Made by a program: the position numbers and the translations under genes
The notes under the pieces: model-generated
The model's input: the letters and a program-made list of their open reading frames with translations, nothing else
What the model was told of the DNA's origin: nothing
The model's database searches: none
In this document: one piece after another, positions 1-5,960 of the stretch
How positions within the stretch are numbered: position 1 is the first letter of the stretch
Layout of the letters: every line of letters begins with the position of its first letter
Source of the DNA: Spirochaetaceae bacterium
Lineage (GTDB): Bacteria; Spirochaetota; Spirochaetia; Treponematales; Breznakiellaceae
Length of the DNA stretch: 6,396 nt
Direction: 5' to 3'
NCBI GenBank assembly: GCA_031284645.1
Contig: JAITXS010000159.1
Span: 1 to 6,396 of the forward strand

Positions 1-10
1 TTACCTAATA

Positions 11-38
11 CCCGAAGCAAAGAGCTAAGGGCTTCGGG
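11..38. repeat. Stem-loop module, copy 1
   Basis: A perfect 8-bp inverted repeat, CCCGAAGC (11-18) and GCTTCGGG (31-38), encloses a 12-base loop. There is no T-tract on the plus strand after it, so it is not a standard intrinsic terminator in that direction. The module continues to about position 77 and matches 6049-6115 in direct orientation with four mismatches over 67 bases; the stem and loop (28 bases) are identical in both copies. Confidence 0.85.
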
Positions 39-257
39 ATGATACAGGCTTTCTGATAAGAACTATACCCTGTACCCTATTCCCCAAAACCCTAAGACAG
101 GGTAGGGGCTTTCTGATAAAACCTATACCCTCTACCCTTGTCCCAATTACCCCATAGAAGGGTAGTAGGGGTAGGGTACAGGATGTCTGGTAAAACCAAA
201 ACCCTAAACCCTTTCCCCAAGACCCTAATAAGGGAATTTCCGGTAAAATCTCTACCC
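11..257. repeat. Left block of degenerate tandem CCCTA-rich repeats
   Basis: Non-coding repeat block that opens with a stem-loop module and continues as degenerate units. Each unit starts with a core like TTTCTGATAAGAAC; the core cytosines fall at 53, 113, 187 and 240, giving periods of 60, 74 and 53 bases. The core is followed by four C-runs spaced about every seven bases (68-92, 128-153, 202-225) and then by G-runs. In unit 1 TACCCTGT (66-73) pairs with ACAGGGTA (97-104). In unit 2 CTACCCTT (132-139) pairs with AAGGGTAG (158-165), with an outer TACCCT/AGGGTA pair at 126-131 and 173-178. Related sequence recurs at 5961-6140. Short open frames here lack ribosome-binding sites and are judged spurious. 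Function is unknown. Confidence 0.8.
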
Positions 258-289
258 CGCGGTGCATCATTTAGAAAAAGTACCCCTAG

Positions 290-307
290 TATACGGGGGC
301 CCCTATA
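290..307. repeat. Short GC-core inverted repeat
   Basis: A near-palindrome with TATA arms (290-293 and 304-307) around a GGGGCCCC core (296-303), interrupted by one extra C and G on the left side. It sits at the right edge of the repeat block, about 110 bases before uvrB. It may be a decayed repeat unit or a protein-binding site; the sequence does not decide. Confidence 0.4.
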
Positions 308-381
308 CCCGAAATCCTTTTTGTAGTAATTTTAGTTTTATGACACGGTTTATAACAAACACGAGACCCAATCGTACTGCG

Positions 382-410
382 TTGACAGCTTGCCCGAACT
401 GCGATTTATT
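382..410 (+). promoter_or_regulatory. Candidate uvrB promoter giving a leaderless mRNA
   Basis: A perfect -35 hexamer TTGACA (382-387) is followed after 17 bases by TTTATT (405-410), which matches four of six bases of the -10 consensus. Normal spacing would start transcription at about 416-418, on or beside the uvrB ATG. No purine-rich ribosome-binding site lies between the two. From 311 to 381 I see only AT-rich sequence with a weak GTTT-N5-AAAC inverted repeat at 348-360; no recognisable LexA box was found. Confidence 0.45.
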
Positions 411-415
411 TTATT

Positions 416-2407
416 ATGCGGCCTTTTAAAGTTTTCTCCCCCTTTGAGCCGGCCGGTGATCAGGGCAGCGCGATAAAAACGCTTGCCGAAGGCATTTTAA
501 AAGGTGATAAATTCCAGACCTTAAAGGGTGTTACCGGATCGGGAAAAACATTTACTATGGCAAAGATCATTGAGGCGATACAGAAACCGGCCCTGGTGAT
601 AAGTCATAATAAAACCCTCTCCGCCCAGCTTTACCGCGAGTTCAAAAGTTTTTTTCCGGATAATGCAGTTGAGTATTATGTTTCATATTACGATTACTAT
701 CAGCCGGAAGCTTATGTTGCATCAAAAGACCTCTATATCGAAAAAGACGCAGCAATAAACGAGGAAATCGAACGGCTCCGTCTTTCCGCAACACGAAGTT
801 TAATGGAACGGGAAGATGTGATCATTATCGCAACAGTATCCTGTATTTACGGCCTTGCCACGCCTGAAATTTATAAAAAGATGACGGCTACATTTTCACG
901 CGGAGAGACCATTGATGTTGATGTCCTTATACGGCGTTTTATCGAGCTGCAATACGAACGTAACGATGCAGTGCTTGAACGGGGACGCTTCCGCAGACGG
1001 GGCGATACCCTTGAAATTTTTCCGGCCTATCTTGAGGATGCGTACCGGGTTGATTTGGATTGGAACACGGTCTCCCGTATCAGGCGTTTTAATCCGGTAT
1101 CAGGTGAAATTATCGAAGAGCTTGACCGGGCTTTGCTTTATCCGGCTAAACAATTCGTTATGCCCCGTGAATTAGTGCTTGATGCAATTCCCCGTATCGA
1201 AAATGAGTTAAAAGAACGCCTTGGCGAATTAAATCACGCGGGAAAAATAGTGGAAGCCGAACGTCTTAAAACCCGTGTTGAGTATGATATCGAAATGCTT
1301 CGTGAAATGGGCTACTGTTCCGGCATAGAAAATTATTCCGCGCCTCTTGCAGGACGGATTCCCGGGGCCCGTCCCGACACATTGATTGATTATTTCCCCG
1401 CAGACCACGTTACTTTTATTGATGAAAGCCATGTCAGCCTTCCCCAAATCGGGGCAATGTACGCCGGAGACCGCAGCAGAAAGCAGAGCCTTGTTGATTA
1501 CGGCTTCCGCTTACCCTGCGCCCTGGACAATAGGCCGCTTCGTATTGATGAATTTAACATGCTGCTTGCTGAAACAGTATTTGTTTCGGCAACACCCGGT
1601 GAAACCGAGCTTAAAAAAAGCCAACGAATCGTAGAACAGTTAATCAGGCCGACCGGACTTCTTGACCCTGAAATTGAGGTACGCCCCAGCGAGGGGCAGA
1701 TGGAAGATATCTATAATGAAATTGTCACGAGAGTCAAAAGAAACGAACGCTCCCTTATCCTTACCCTTACAAAAAAGATGGCTGAAGATTTAAGCGATTA
1801 CCTTTCCGGCTTAGGGCTTAAAGTCCGCTATATCCATAGTGAAGTTGAAACGATTGAGCGTGTTGAGATACTCACAGCCCTGCGCCAAGGCACTTTTGAT
1901 GTGCTTGTCGGTATCAATCTTTTACGCGAAGGCATTGACCTTCCTGAAGTTTCTTTTATCGCGATTCTTGACGCGGACAAAATCGGTTTCCTGCGTTCCG
2001 TTACCAGTCTTGTGCAGATTGTAGGCCGCGCGGCGCGTAATGCGGCGGGCATGGTCATTATGTATGCCGACAAGATGAGCGAGGCGATGAAAGTTGCGAT
2101 TGCCGAAACAGAACGCCGCCGCGCTGTTCAAACACAATACAATATTGAGCATAATATAACACCGCGTACCGTAAAAAAAGCAATTGAAAATATCCTTGAA
2201 CGCCATCTTGAAGAAGAAAAAGAACAGGCAACAAATGATATTGATATTTTAAAAAAGCCGTATAATATTTTAATACCCGCGCAGAGAAAAAAATTAATTA
2301 TCGTCTTAAAAAATGAAATGACTGAACACGCAAAAAATCTTGAATTTGAAAAAGCAGCAGTTATACGGGACGAAATACAAAAATTGCAGGAATTAGGCAA
2401 AATATAG
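416..2407 (+). CDS. uvrB: Excinuclease ABC subunit B (UvrB)
   Basis: UvrB is the damage-verifying helicase-like subunit of cytoplasmic nucleotide excision repair. It receives DNA from UvrA, then recruits UvrC for incision and UvrD for removal. The 663-residue product has the full family length. Visible motifs in order are Walker A GVTGSGKT (38-45), the damage-probing beta-hairpin YYDYYQPEAYV (91-101), the DESH Walker B (336-339), SAT (391-393), LLREGIDLPEV (502-512), the helicase motif VI QIVGRAARN (534-542) and a C-terminal UVR helical hairpin (about 625-660) that in the family contacts UvrC. The ATG at 416 fits the usual N-terminus but has no Shine-Dalgarno sequence, and a candidate promoter lies directly upstream. 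The family block usually written DADKEGFLRSERSL reads DADKIGFLRSVTSL here (519-532). It is first in a rightward set of three genes. Identity is near certain. Confidence 0.98.
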   Translation: MRPFKVFSPFEPAGDQGSAIKTLAEGILKGDKFQTLKGVTGSGKTFTMAKIIEAIQKPALVISHNKTLSAQLYREFKSFFPDNAVEYYVSYYDYYQPEAYVASKDLYIEKDAAINEEIERLRLSATRSLMEREDVIIIATVSCIYGLATPEIYKKMTATFSRGETIDVDVLIRRFIELQYERNDAVLERGRFRRRGDTLEIFPAYLEDAYRVDLDWNTVSRIRRFNPVSGEIIEELDRALLYPAKQFVMPRELVLDAIPRIENELKERLGELNHAGKIVEAERLKTRVEYDIEMLREMGYCSGIENYSAPLAGRIPGARPDTLIDYFPADHVTFIDESHVSLPQIGAMYAGDRSRKQSLVDYGFRLPCALDNRPLRIDEFNMLLAETVFVSATPGETELKKSQRIVEQLIRPTGLLDPEIEVRPSEGQMEDIYNEIVTRVKRNERSLILTLTKKMAEDLSDYLSGLGLKVRYIHSEVETIERVEILTALRQGTFDVLVGINLLREGIDLPEVSFIAILDADKIGFLRSVTSLVQIVGRAARNAAGMVIMYADKMSEAMKVAIAETERRRAVQTQYNIEHNITPRTVKKAIENILERHLEEEKEQATNDIDILKKPYNILIPAQRKKLIIVLKNEMTEHAKNLEFEKAAVIRDEIQKLQELGKI

Positions 2408-2416
2408 CTGCAAATC

Positions 2417-2430
2417 CTGTTTTGAAACAG
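2417..2430 (+). other. Small hairpin after uvrB
   Basis: CTGTT (2417-2421) and AACAG (2426-2430) can pair around a TTGA loop just after the uvrB stop. The stem is short, AT-rich and followed by ATCCCTTT rather than a T-run, so it is at best a weak attenuator or a transcript-end stabiliser. It may equally be chance. Confidence 0.2.
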
Positions 2431-2447
2431 ATCCCTTTGAAGATTAC

Positions 2448-2476
2448 TTGAAGACTCTTGCGCTACGCGCTACTAT
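2448..2476 (+). promoter_or_regulatory. Candidate promoter for the TatT-like gene
   Basis: TTGAAG (2448-2453) and TACTAT (2471-2476) are separated by 17 bases; each matches four of six consensus positions, and an overlapping TATATA lies at 2474-2479. Transcription would begin at about 2483-2484, on the ATG of the lipoprotein gene, again predicting a leaderless message. Support is sequence resemblance only; co-transcription with uvrB is an equally good reading. Confidence 0.3.
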
Positions 2477-2483
2477 ATATCTT

Positions 2484-3374
2484 ATGAAAAAATTCAGCAT
2501 GATAGTTCGTGTGTGTCCGCTTTTATTTATAGAAATCTTCCTGGTTGCCTGCGCGTCAAGCCCCACGATGGTCGGTTTTGCCCTGCCCCGTATCATTAAC
2601 AGCGATGAAAAAAAGTTGGAAAAGGATCCTGCTAATGCAAAGCTGCGGCTTGAGACAGGTTCTTATTATGTTATGTACGCAAACGCCTTTGTACAGGGGC
2701 CTGCTGAAATGCTGCCTGCCTCAGAGTACCTGAAAAAAGAGCAGGAACAACAAAGAGCAAAAGAGCTATACCTTCGCGGGGTTGCCATTCTTCGCGAGGG
2801 TCTTGAGGAAAAATACCCCGGCATCAACAATTCGTATGCAGAAAAGAAACTTGATTCTTATCTGACACAGCTTGATAAGGACGATGTCCCCCTGCTTTAC
2901 TGGATGGTCGCCGGCAGTCTTGCCGCATATTCGATTGATCCTATGGGAGAGATGGCATTAGGACTACGGCTTGGGGAGCTTGGTGCACTTATAAAACAAG
3001 CCTATAAGCTTGACCCTGATTTTAACAAGGGTGCGCTTGACGATTTTTTTATCCTCTATTACGGCTCTCTGCCGCCCGCTTTAGGGGGAGATAAGGACTT
3101 GGCAAAATTTCATTACGAAAGCGCTCTTAGAAAATCACAAGGCCTTTCGGCAAGCCCCTATGTCTCATGGGCACAGGCCATTGCGATTCCCGAACAAAAC
3201 TACGCTTCTTTTAAAGAAAATCTTGAAAAGGCCCTTGCCGTTGACATTAGTAAAAGCCCAAGCTCCGAAGACAAACTGGCAAATAAAATCGCGCAGACAA
3301 AAGCGCGTTATCTTTTAAAAAACGCCGACTCTTTCATCATACCGGATGATGAAAATAACGGCGAAGAGGATTAA
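2484..3374 (+). CDS. TatT-like TRAP-transporter-associated lipoprotein
   Basis: Resembles the TatT family, TPR-containing periplasmic lipoproteins that in Treponema pallidum (TP0956) associate with the substrate-binding subunit of a TRAP transporter. From ATG 2484 the product has 296 residues: a lipoprotein signal peptide with KK at 2-3, a hydrophobic core and an LVAC lipobox, so Cys23 would be lipidated. A glutamate at 17 inside the hydrophobic core is unusual. The mature part carries YANAFVQGPAEMLP, a family-like block, then alpha-helical TPR-like segments and an acidic tail ending NNGEED. An in-frame TTG at 2448 would add 12 residues ahead of the signal peptide; ATG 2484 is preferred because it places the positive charges at the N-terminus. 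Neither start has a good ribosome-binding site. No TRAP permease or binding-protein gene is adjacent, so its partner is unknown. Family call from recalled motifs, fairly confident. Confidence 0.75.
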   Translation: MKKFSMIVRVCPLLFIEIFLVACASSPTMVGFALPRIINSDEKKLEKDPANAKLRLETGSYYVMYANAFVQGPAEMLPASEYLKKEQEQQRAKELYLRGVAILREGLEEKYPGINNSYAEKKLDSYLTQLDKDDVPLLYWMVAGSLAAYSIDPMGEMALGLRLGELGALIKQAYKLDPDFNKGALDDFFILYYGSLPPALGGDKDLAKFHYESALRKSQGLSASPYVSWAQAIAIPEQNYASFKENLEKALAVDISKSPSSEDKLANKIAQTKARYLLKNADSFIIPDDENNGEED

Positions 3375-3400
3375 AAAAAGCACTCTTTTTTGAAGAGCGC
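3373..3400 (-). terminator. Intrinsic terminator oriented leftward
   Basis: Read on the minus strand, GCGCTCTT (3400-3393) pairs with AAGAGTGC (3387-3380) over 8 bp, including one G-U wobble, across a five-base loop, and is followed directly by seven Ts (3379-3373). On the plus strand the same hairpin has an A-C mismatch and no following T-run. It therefore looks like a terminator for leftward transcription, although both flanking genes run rightward. Confidence 0.55.
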
Positions 3401-3421
3401 GTCCTGGTATCGTTTCAGTTT

Positions 3422-3428
3422 GGGAGGG
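3422..3428 (+). promoter_or_regulatory. Ribosome-binding site of ispG
   Basis: GGGAGGG lies 7 bases before the GTG at 3436 and fixes that codon as the start. A TTG at 3431 would be only two bases away and too close. This is the only strong Shine-Dalgarno sequence among the three rightward genes. Confidence 0.8.
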
Positions 3429-3435
3429 TATTGTC

Positions 3436-4596
3436 GTGTCGTTTCACAAACAAATCACCATCAGGGGGGGGGGCACTCAACTTGTCATGGGAGAGGGCTG
3501 TCCCGTTGCGATTCAAACAATGTGGAAAGACAAGCTCTCTGACCAGGATATCAGGGGTGAAGGCGCAAAAAAAACAATAACGCGGATAGAAAAGCTTAAT
3601 CGTATGGGCTGCCGCCTGCTCCGTTTTGCTGTTCCCGACATTGAAAGCGCGGAACGTTTGGGAAAATTAGCGGCCATGACACATATGCCCCTGGTTGCCG
3701 ATATTCATTTTGATTATAAAATCGCGCTCCGCTGTCTTGATTTTCCGATTGCTAAAATCAGAATTAACCCCGGTAATATCGGCTCAAAAGAAAAAGCTGC
3801 CCAAGTACTTAACAAATGCGCTGACAAGCAAGTGCCGATTCGAATCGGCGTAAACGCAGGGAGCCTTAGCGCCGATTTGCGGAACGAGGTACTCAGCGGG
3901 GCATTGTCAAAAGCCGAGGCTCTCGTACGATCCGCAGAACGTGAGCTTGATTTCTTTGATGAATGTAATTTTTCCGATGTAGTAGTCTCGATGAAGGCTT
4001 CGTCCGCACGGGAAACCATTGAAGCAAATACACTTTTCGCCTCGTCTCATCAGATCCCGCTCCATATCGGGGTAACGGAAGCCGGCCCCCTTATTGCCGG
4101 TGTGGTGCGGAATACCGCCGCGCTCTACCATCTTTTATGCCAGGGAACCGGCGATACCATACGGGTCTCGCTTTCAGATACAATGGAAAACGAAGTTATC
4201 GCCGCACGGGAAATCCTTTTGGCTGTGGACGATCATCTTGGAGAGCTATCGCCTCAAAAAGGACATACTCTGTGCGGCCCCGACAAGGCGGCGGCGCATA
4301 GAGCGCGTGAAGCTTCCGTGCGGATTATTTCCTGCCCACGCTGCGGCCGTGCCGGTTTTGATACCCACCAATTTACCGAAAAACGGCAGGATGAGCTTTA
4401 CCAATTGAAAAAAAATATAAGCATCGCCATTATGGGCTGCGCCGTAAACGGCCCCGGAGAAGCGCGGGATGCTGATCTGGGCATCACCGGCGCAGGCGAT
4501 AAAGTCCTCTTGTTTAAAAAAGGAACAATCACCCACAGTATTGACAGGGCCGATGCGGACAGGGCTTTTCGGGAAGCGCTTTCGGACTATGAATAG
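3436..4596 (+). CDS. ispG: 4-hydroxy-3-methylbut-2-en-1-yl diphosphate synthase (IspG/GcpE)
   Basis: IspG converts methylerythritol cyclodiphosphate (MEcPP) to HMBPP in the penultimate step of the MEP isoprenoid pathway, using a [4Fe-4S] cluster. The 386-residue product has an N-terminal TIM-barrel domain (VADIHFDYKIAL at 87-98, KIRINPGNIG at 107-116, MGCAVNGPGE near the end) and a C-terminal cluster domain. Expected cluster ligands are Cys300 and Cys303 (CPRC), Cys335 and Glu342. Compared with the Escherichia coli enzyme, the link between barrel and cluster domains (about 266-293) appears some 24 residues longer. The GTG start follows a strong ribosome-binding site. Codons for residues 10-13 contain an uninterrupted G10 tract, and an A8 tract follows at 3567-3574; a length change of one in the G tract truncates the protein early. 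It lies 61 bases after the lipoprotein gene, without an obvious promoter of its own, and faces nagA. Identity is near certain. Confidence 0.97.
   Translation: MSFHKQITIRGGGTQLVMGEGCPVAIQTMWKDKLSDQDIRGEGAKKTITRIEKLNRMGCRLLRFAVPDIESAERLGKLAAMTHMPLVADIHFDYKIALRCLDFPIAKIRINPGNIGSKEKAAQVLNKCADKQVPIRIGVNAGSLSADLRNEVLSGALSKAEALVRSAERELDFFDECNFSDVVVSMKASSARETIEANTLFASSHQIPLHIGVTEAGPLIAGVVRNTAALYHLLCQGTGDTIRVSLSDTMENEVIAAREILLAVDDHLGELSPQKGHTLCGPDKAAAHRAREASVRIISCPRCGRAGFDTHQFTEKRQDELYQLKKNISIAIMGCAVNGPGEARDADLGITGAGDKVLLFKKGTITHSIDRADADRAFREALSDYE
3464..3473 (+). repeat. G10 homopolymer within ispG
   Basis: Ten consecutive Gs encode the end of Arg10, then Gly11, Gly12 and part of Gly13. The reading frame is intact at ten. 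By hand translation, eleven Gs would lead to a TGA at 3540-3542 (window numbering) and nine Gs to a TAA at 3578-3580. Such tracts are known slipped-strand sites; whether this one varies is unknown. Confidence 0.95.
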
Positions 4597-4607
4597 CAAT
4601 CGCAATA

Positions 4608-4626
4608 AAAAACGTGAGCCGCTTTT
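4608..4626. terminator. Weak convergent hairpin between ispG and nagA
   Basis: AAAAACG (4608-4614) and CGCTTTT (4620-4626) flank a five-base loop. On the minus strand the stem is continuous with one G-U wobble and ends in a T-run; on the plus strand it has one A-C mismatch and ends in TTTT. It could end both convergent transcripts, but it is weak and overlaps the nagA stop codon. Confidence 0.25.
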
Positions 4627-5791
4627 ACAGCTTGTTCATAATAATTTCCCCGCCGATAATGGTCAGCAAAGGATTCCATGTTGAATCAAAAACAGAAATA
4701 TCAGCGTCAAAATAGGGAATAAGCCGGCCTTTTCTCCGATAGTTCATCACCTCCGCAGGATTTAATGTTGCAGCGCGTACAGCGTCAACCAGCGGAAAGC
4801 CGAAAGATATTAAATTCTTGATACCCTGCGGCATAGTAAGCGCAGAACCGGCCACAACCCCGTCTGATTTCCGGTGAAAACAACCGCCCTCAAAAACAAC
4901 TTCCTCTCCGTTGGCGATAAACGGGCCCTCGATCTGAGCGGTCGGTTTTAAGCCGTCTGTTACCAGCACAATTTTATCCATCGCCTTATCTCGCAGAAGC
5001 AATTTGAATAAATCCGGGTGAACGTGGACGCCGTCAGCAATAATCTCACAGGACATCTCGTTGTGTATCAACACAGCTCCCACCGCGCCGGGATTCCGGT
5101 GATGCATTTGCCGCATCGCATTAAAAAGATGTGTCGTATGCAGAATACCCGCCTGCATACCCTCAACCATGTTTTCGTAAAAAGCATCAGTATGCCCTGC
5201 TTGGGGCACAATACCTTTTTGTATACAGGCAAGAGCAAGCTCATGCATATTCTTAAGCTCGGGAGCAAGCGTCATATTCACAATATGCCCTTGGGAAGCC
5301 TCCCAGAGACGCTCAAAAAGCGCAAGATCAACAGGGCGGATCGTCTCCGGCTTTTGAACACCCGCTTTTTCCGGTGAAATAAACGGCCCCTCAAGATGAA
5401 GACCCATAATCCGGGCCCCCCGTTCCTTTCCCATCGCGTTTATAACAGAGCGGATACAGCGGATCATCTCCCCCTCATCAGAAGGATACAGCGTCGGATT
5501 AAAAGCACTCACCCCAAGCCGCGCAAGCCCATCGGACATCGCAAGAACAGCCTCAGTATCACAATCCTCAACACCAAAGCCCCCGAAACCGTGAATATGC
5601 GTATCAATAAGACCGGGCACAATATACGCACCTTGCACATCAATAAGAAGAACCTCGGCCGAAAACTGTTTTTTCATAAACCGTTTATGATTAAAAATAT
5701 CCGCGATTTTCCCCTCATTAATAAAAATCGCGCACTGTTCCATAACAGAGAACCCGTTAAGCACTGTGCCATTATACAAACAAATCGACAT
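4625..5791 (-). CDS. nagA: N-acetylglucosamine-6-phosphate deacetylase (NagA)
   Basis: NagA hydrolyses GlcNAc-6-phosphate to glucosamine-6-phosphate and acetate in the cytoplasm, feeding amino-sugar catabolism and cell-wall recycling. The 388-residue product matches the family length and the amidohydrolase fold: GLIDTHIHG (60-68), HLEGPF with metal ligand Glu134, AGHTDA with His200, THLFNAM with His221, the substrate-binding IADGVHVHP (251-259), and LVTDG with the catalytic Asp279. Spacing of these residues parallels the E. coli enzyme (E131, H195, H216, D273). A GTG at 5797 would add two residues, but it overlaps the ribosome-binding site, so ATG 5791 is chosen. No nagB, nagE or nagC-type gene is in the window. 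A structured repeat element occupies its leader. It converges on ispG with 28 bases between stop codons. Identity is near certain. Confidence 0.96.
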   Translation of the reverse strand: MSICLYNGTVLNGFSVMEQCAIFINEGKIADIFNHKRFMKKQFSAEVLLIDVQGAYIVPGLIDTHIHGFGGFGVEDCDTEAVLAMSDGLARLGVSAFNPTLYPSDEGEMIRCIRSVINAMGKERGARIMGLHLEGPFISPEKAGVQKPETIRPVDLALFERLWEASQGHIVNMTLAPELKNMHELALACIQKGIVPQAGHTDAFYENMVEGMQAGILHTTHLFNAMRQMHHRNPGAVGAVLIHNEMSCEIIADGVHVHPDLFKLLLRDKAMDKIVLVTDGLKPTAQIEGPFIANGEEVVFEGGCFHRKSDGVVAGSALTMPQGIKNLISFGFPLVDAVRAATLNPAEVMNYRRKGRLIPYFDADISVFDSTWNPLLTIIGGEIIMNKL

Positions 5792-5796
5792 ATTCA

Positions 5797-5802
5797 CTCC
5801 TC
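5797..5802 (-). promoter_or_regulatory. Ribosome-binding site of nagA
   Basis: GAGGAG on the minus strand ends five bases before the ATG at 5791, an ideal distance. It overlaps the in-frame GTG at 5797, which decides the start in favour of the ATG. Confidence 0.8.
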
Positions 5803-5809
5803 AATCTAT

Positions 5810-5893
5810 AAAGGGGGAAGCCTCCCCCTCGCTCCGAAGTCCTCGGCTCCGTTTACACTTCGCCTCCGGTCTTCTCCGCTACCCCCTCAAAGC
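5810..5893 (-). repeat. GC-rich hairpin element in the nagA leader
   Basis: This 84-base segment is bounded by AAAGGGGG (5811-5817 region) and CCCCCTCAAAGC (5882-5893). On the minus strand GGGGGA pairs with TCCCCC around a GGCT loop (5828-5813), forming a strong hairpin about ten bases upstream of the ribosome-binding site; the outer G5 run can alternatively pair with C5 at 5882-5886. It lies wholly between a candidate -10 box and the nagA start, so it should be in the 5' untranslated RNA. From memory, similar GC-rich intergenic segments are dispersed in some treponeme genomes, but this needs a search. No match to a known riboswitch was recognised. Confidence 0.5.
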
Positions 5894-5899
5894 TTACCA

Positions 5900-5905
5900 A
5901 TTATA
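5900..5905 (-). promoter_or_regulatory. Candidate -10 box of nagA
   Basis: A perfect TATAAT on the minus strand would place the transcription start near 5893 and give a leader of about 100 bases. The -35 region is poor: CTGGCG with a 16-base spacer matches only three of six positions. The promoter may therefore need an activator, or the box may be chance in AT-rich sequence. Confidence 0.4.
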
Positions 5906-5960
5906 TACAAATTTAGCGATACGCCAGCTCCCGTACTCTTTTATCGTATATTTTCGCCCA

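Noticed and set aside
11..38. Stem-loop as a rho-independent terminator of an upstream gene
   Set aside because: Neither strand has a T-run after the stem, and the 12-base loop is long; the identical second copy suggests a repeat module instead.
11..257. Possible CRISPR array from recurring units
   Set aside because: Unit periods vary (60, 74, 53), the repeated cores are short and imperfect, the intervening sequences are themselves related C/G runs, and no cas gene is present.
25..326. Short open frames on both strands in the left repeat block
   Set aside because: They translate repeat sequence, have no convincing ribosome-binding sites and resemble no protein family.
348..360. GTTT-N5-AAAC as a LexA/SOS box or integron-type site before uvrB
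   Set aside because: The arms are only four bases, match no LexA box known to me, and lack the paired core sites of an attC element.
3567..3574. A8 tract in ispG as a programmed frameshift site
   Set aside because: The zero frame encodes the expected full-length enzyme, no downstream stimulatory structure was seen, and A-runs of this length are common in coding sequence; shifted frames end quickly.
416..5791. The four-gene segment as a new functional system or genomic island
   Set aside because: The genes belong to unrelated housekeeping pathways, show no obvious codon shift, and no integrase, transposase or target-site duplication was seen.
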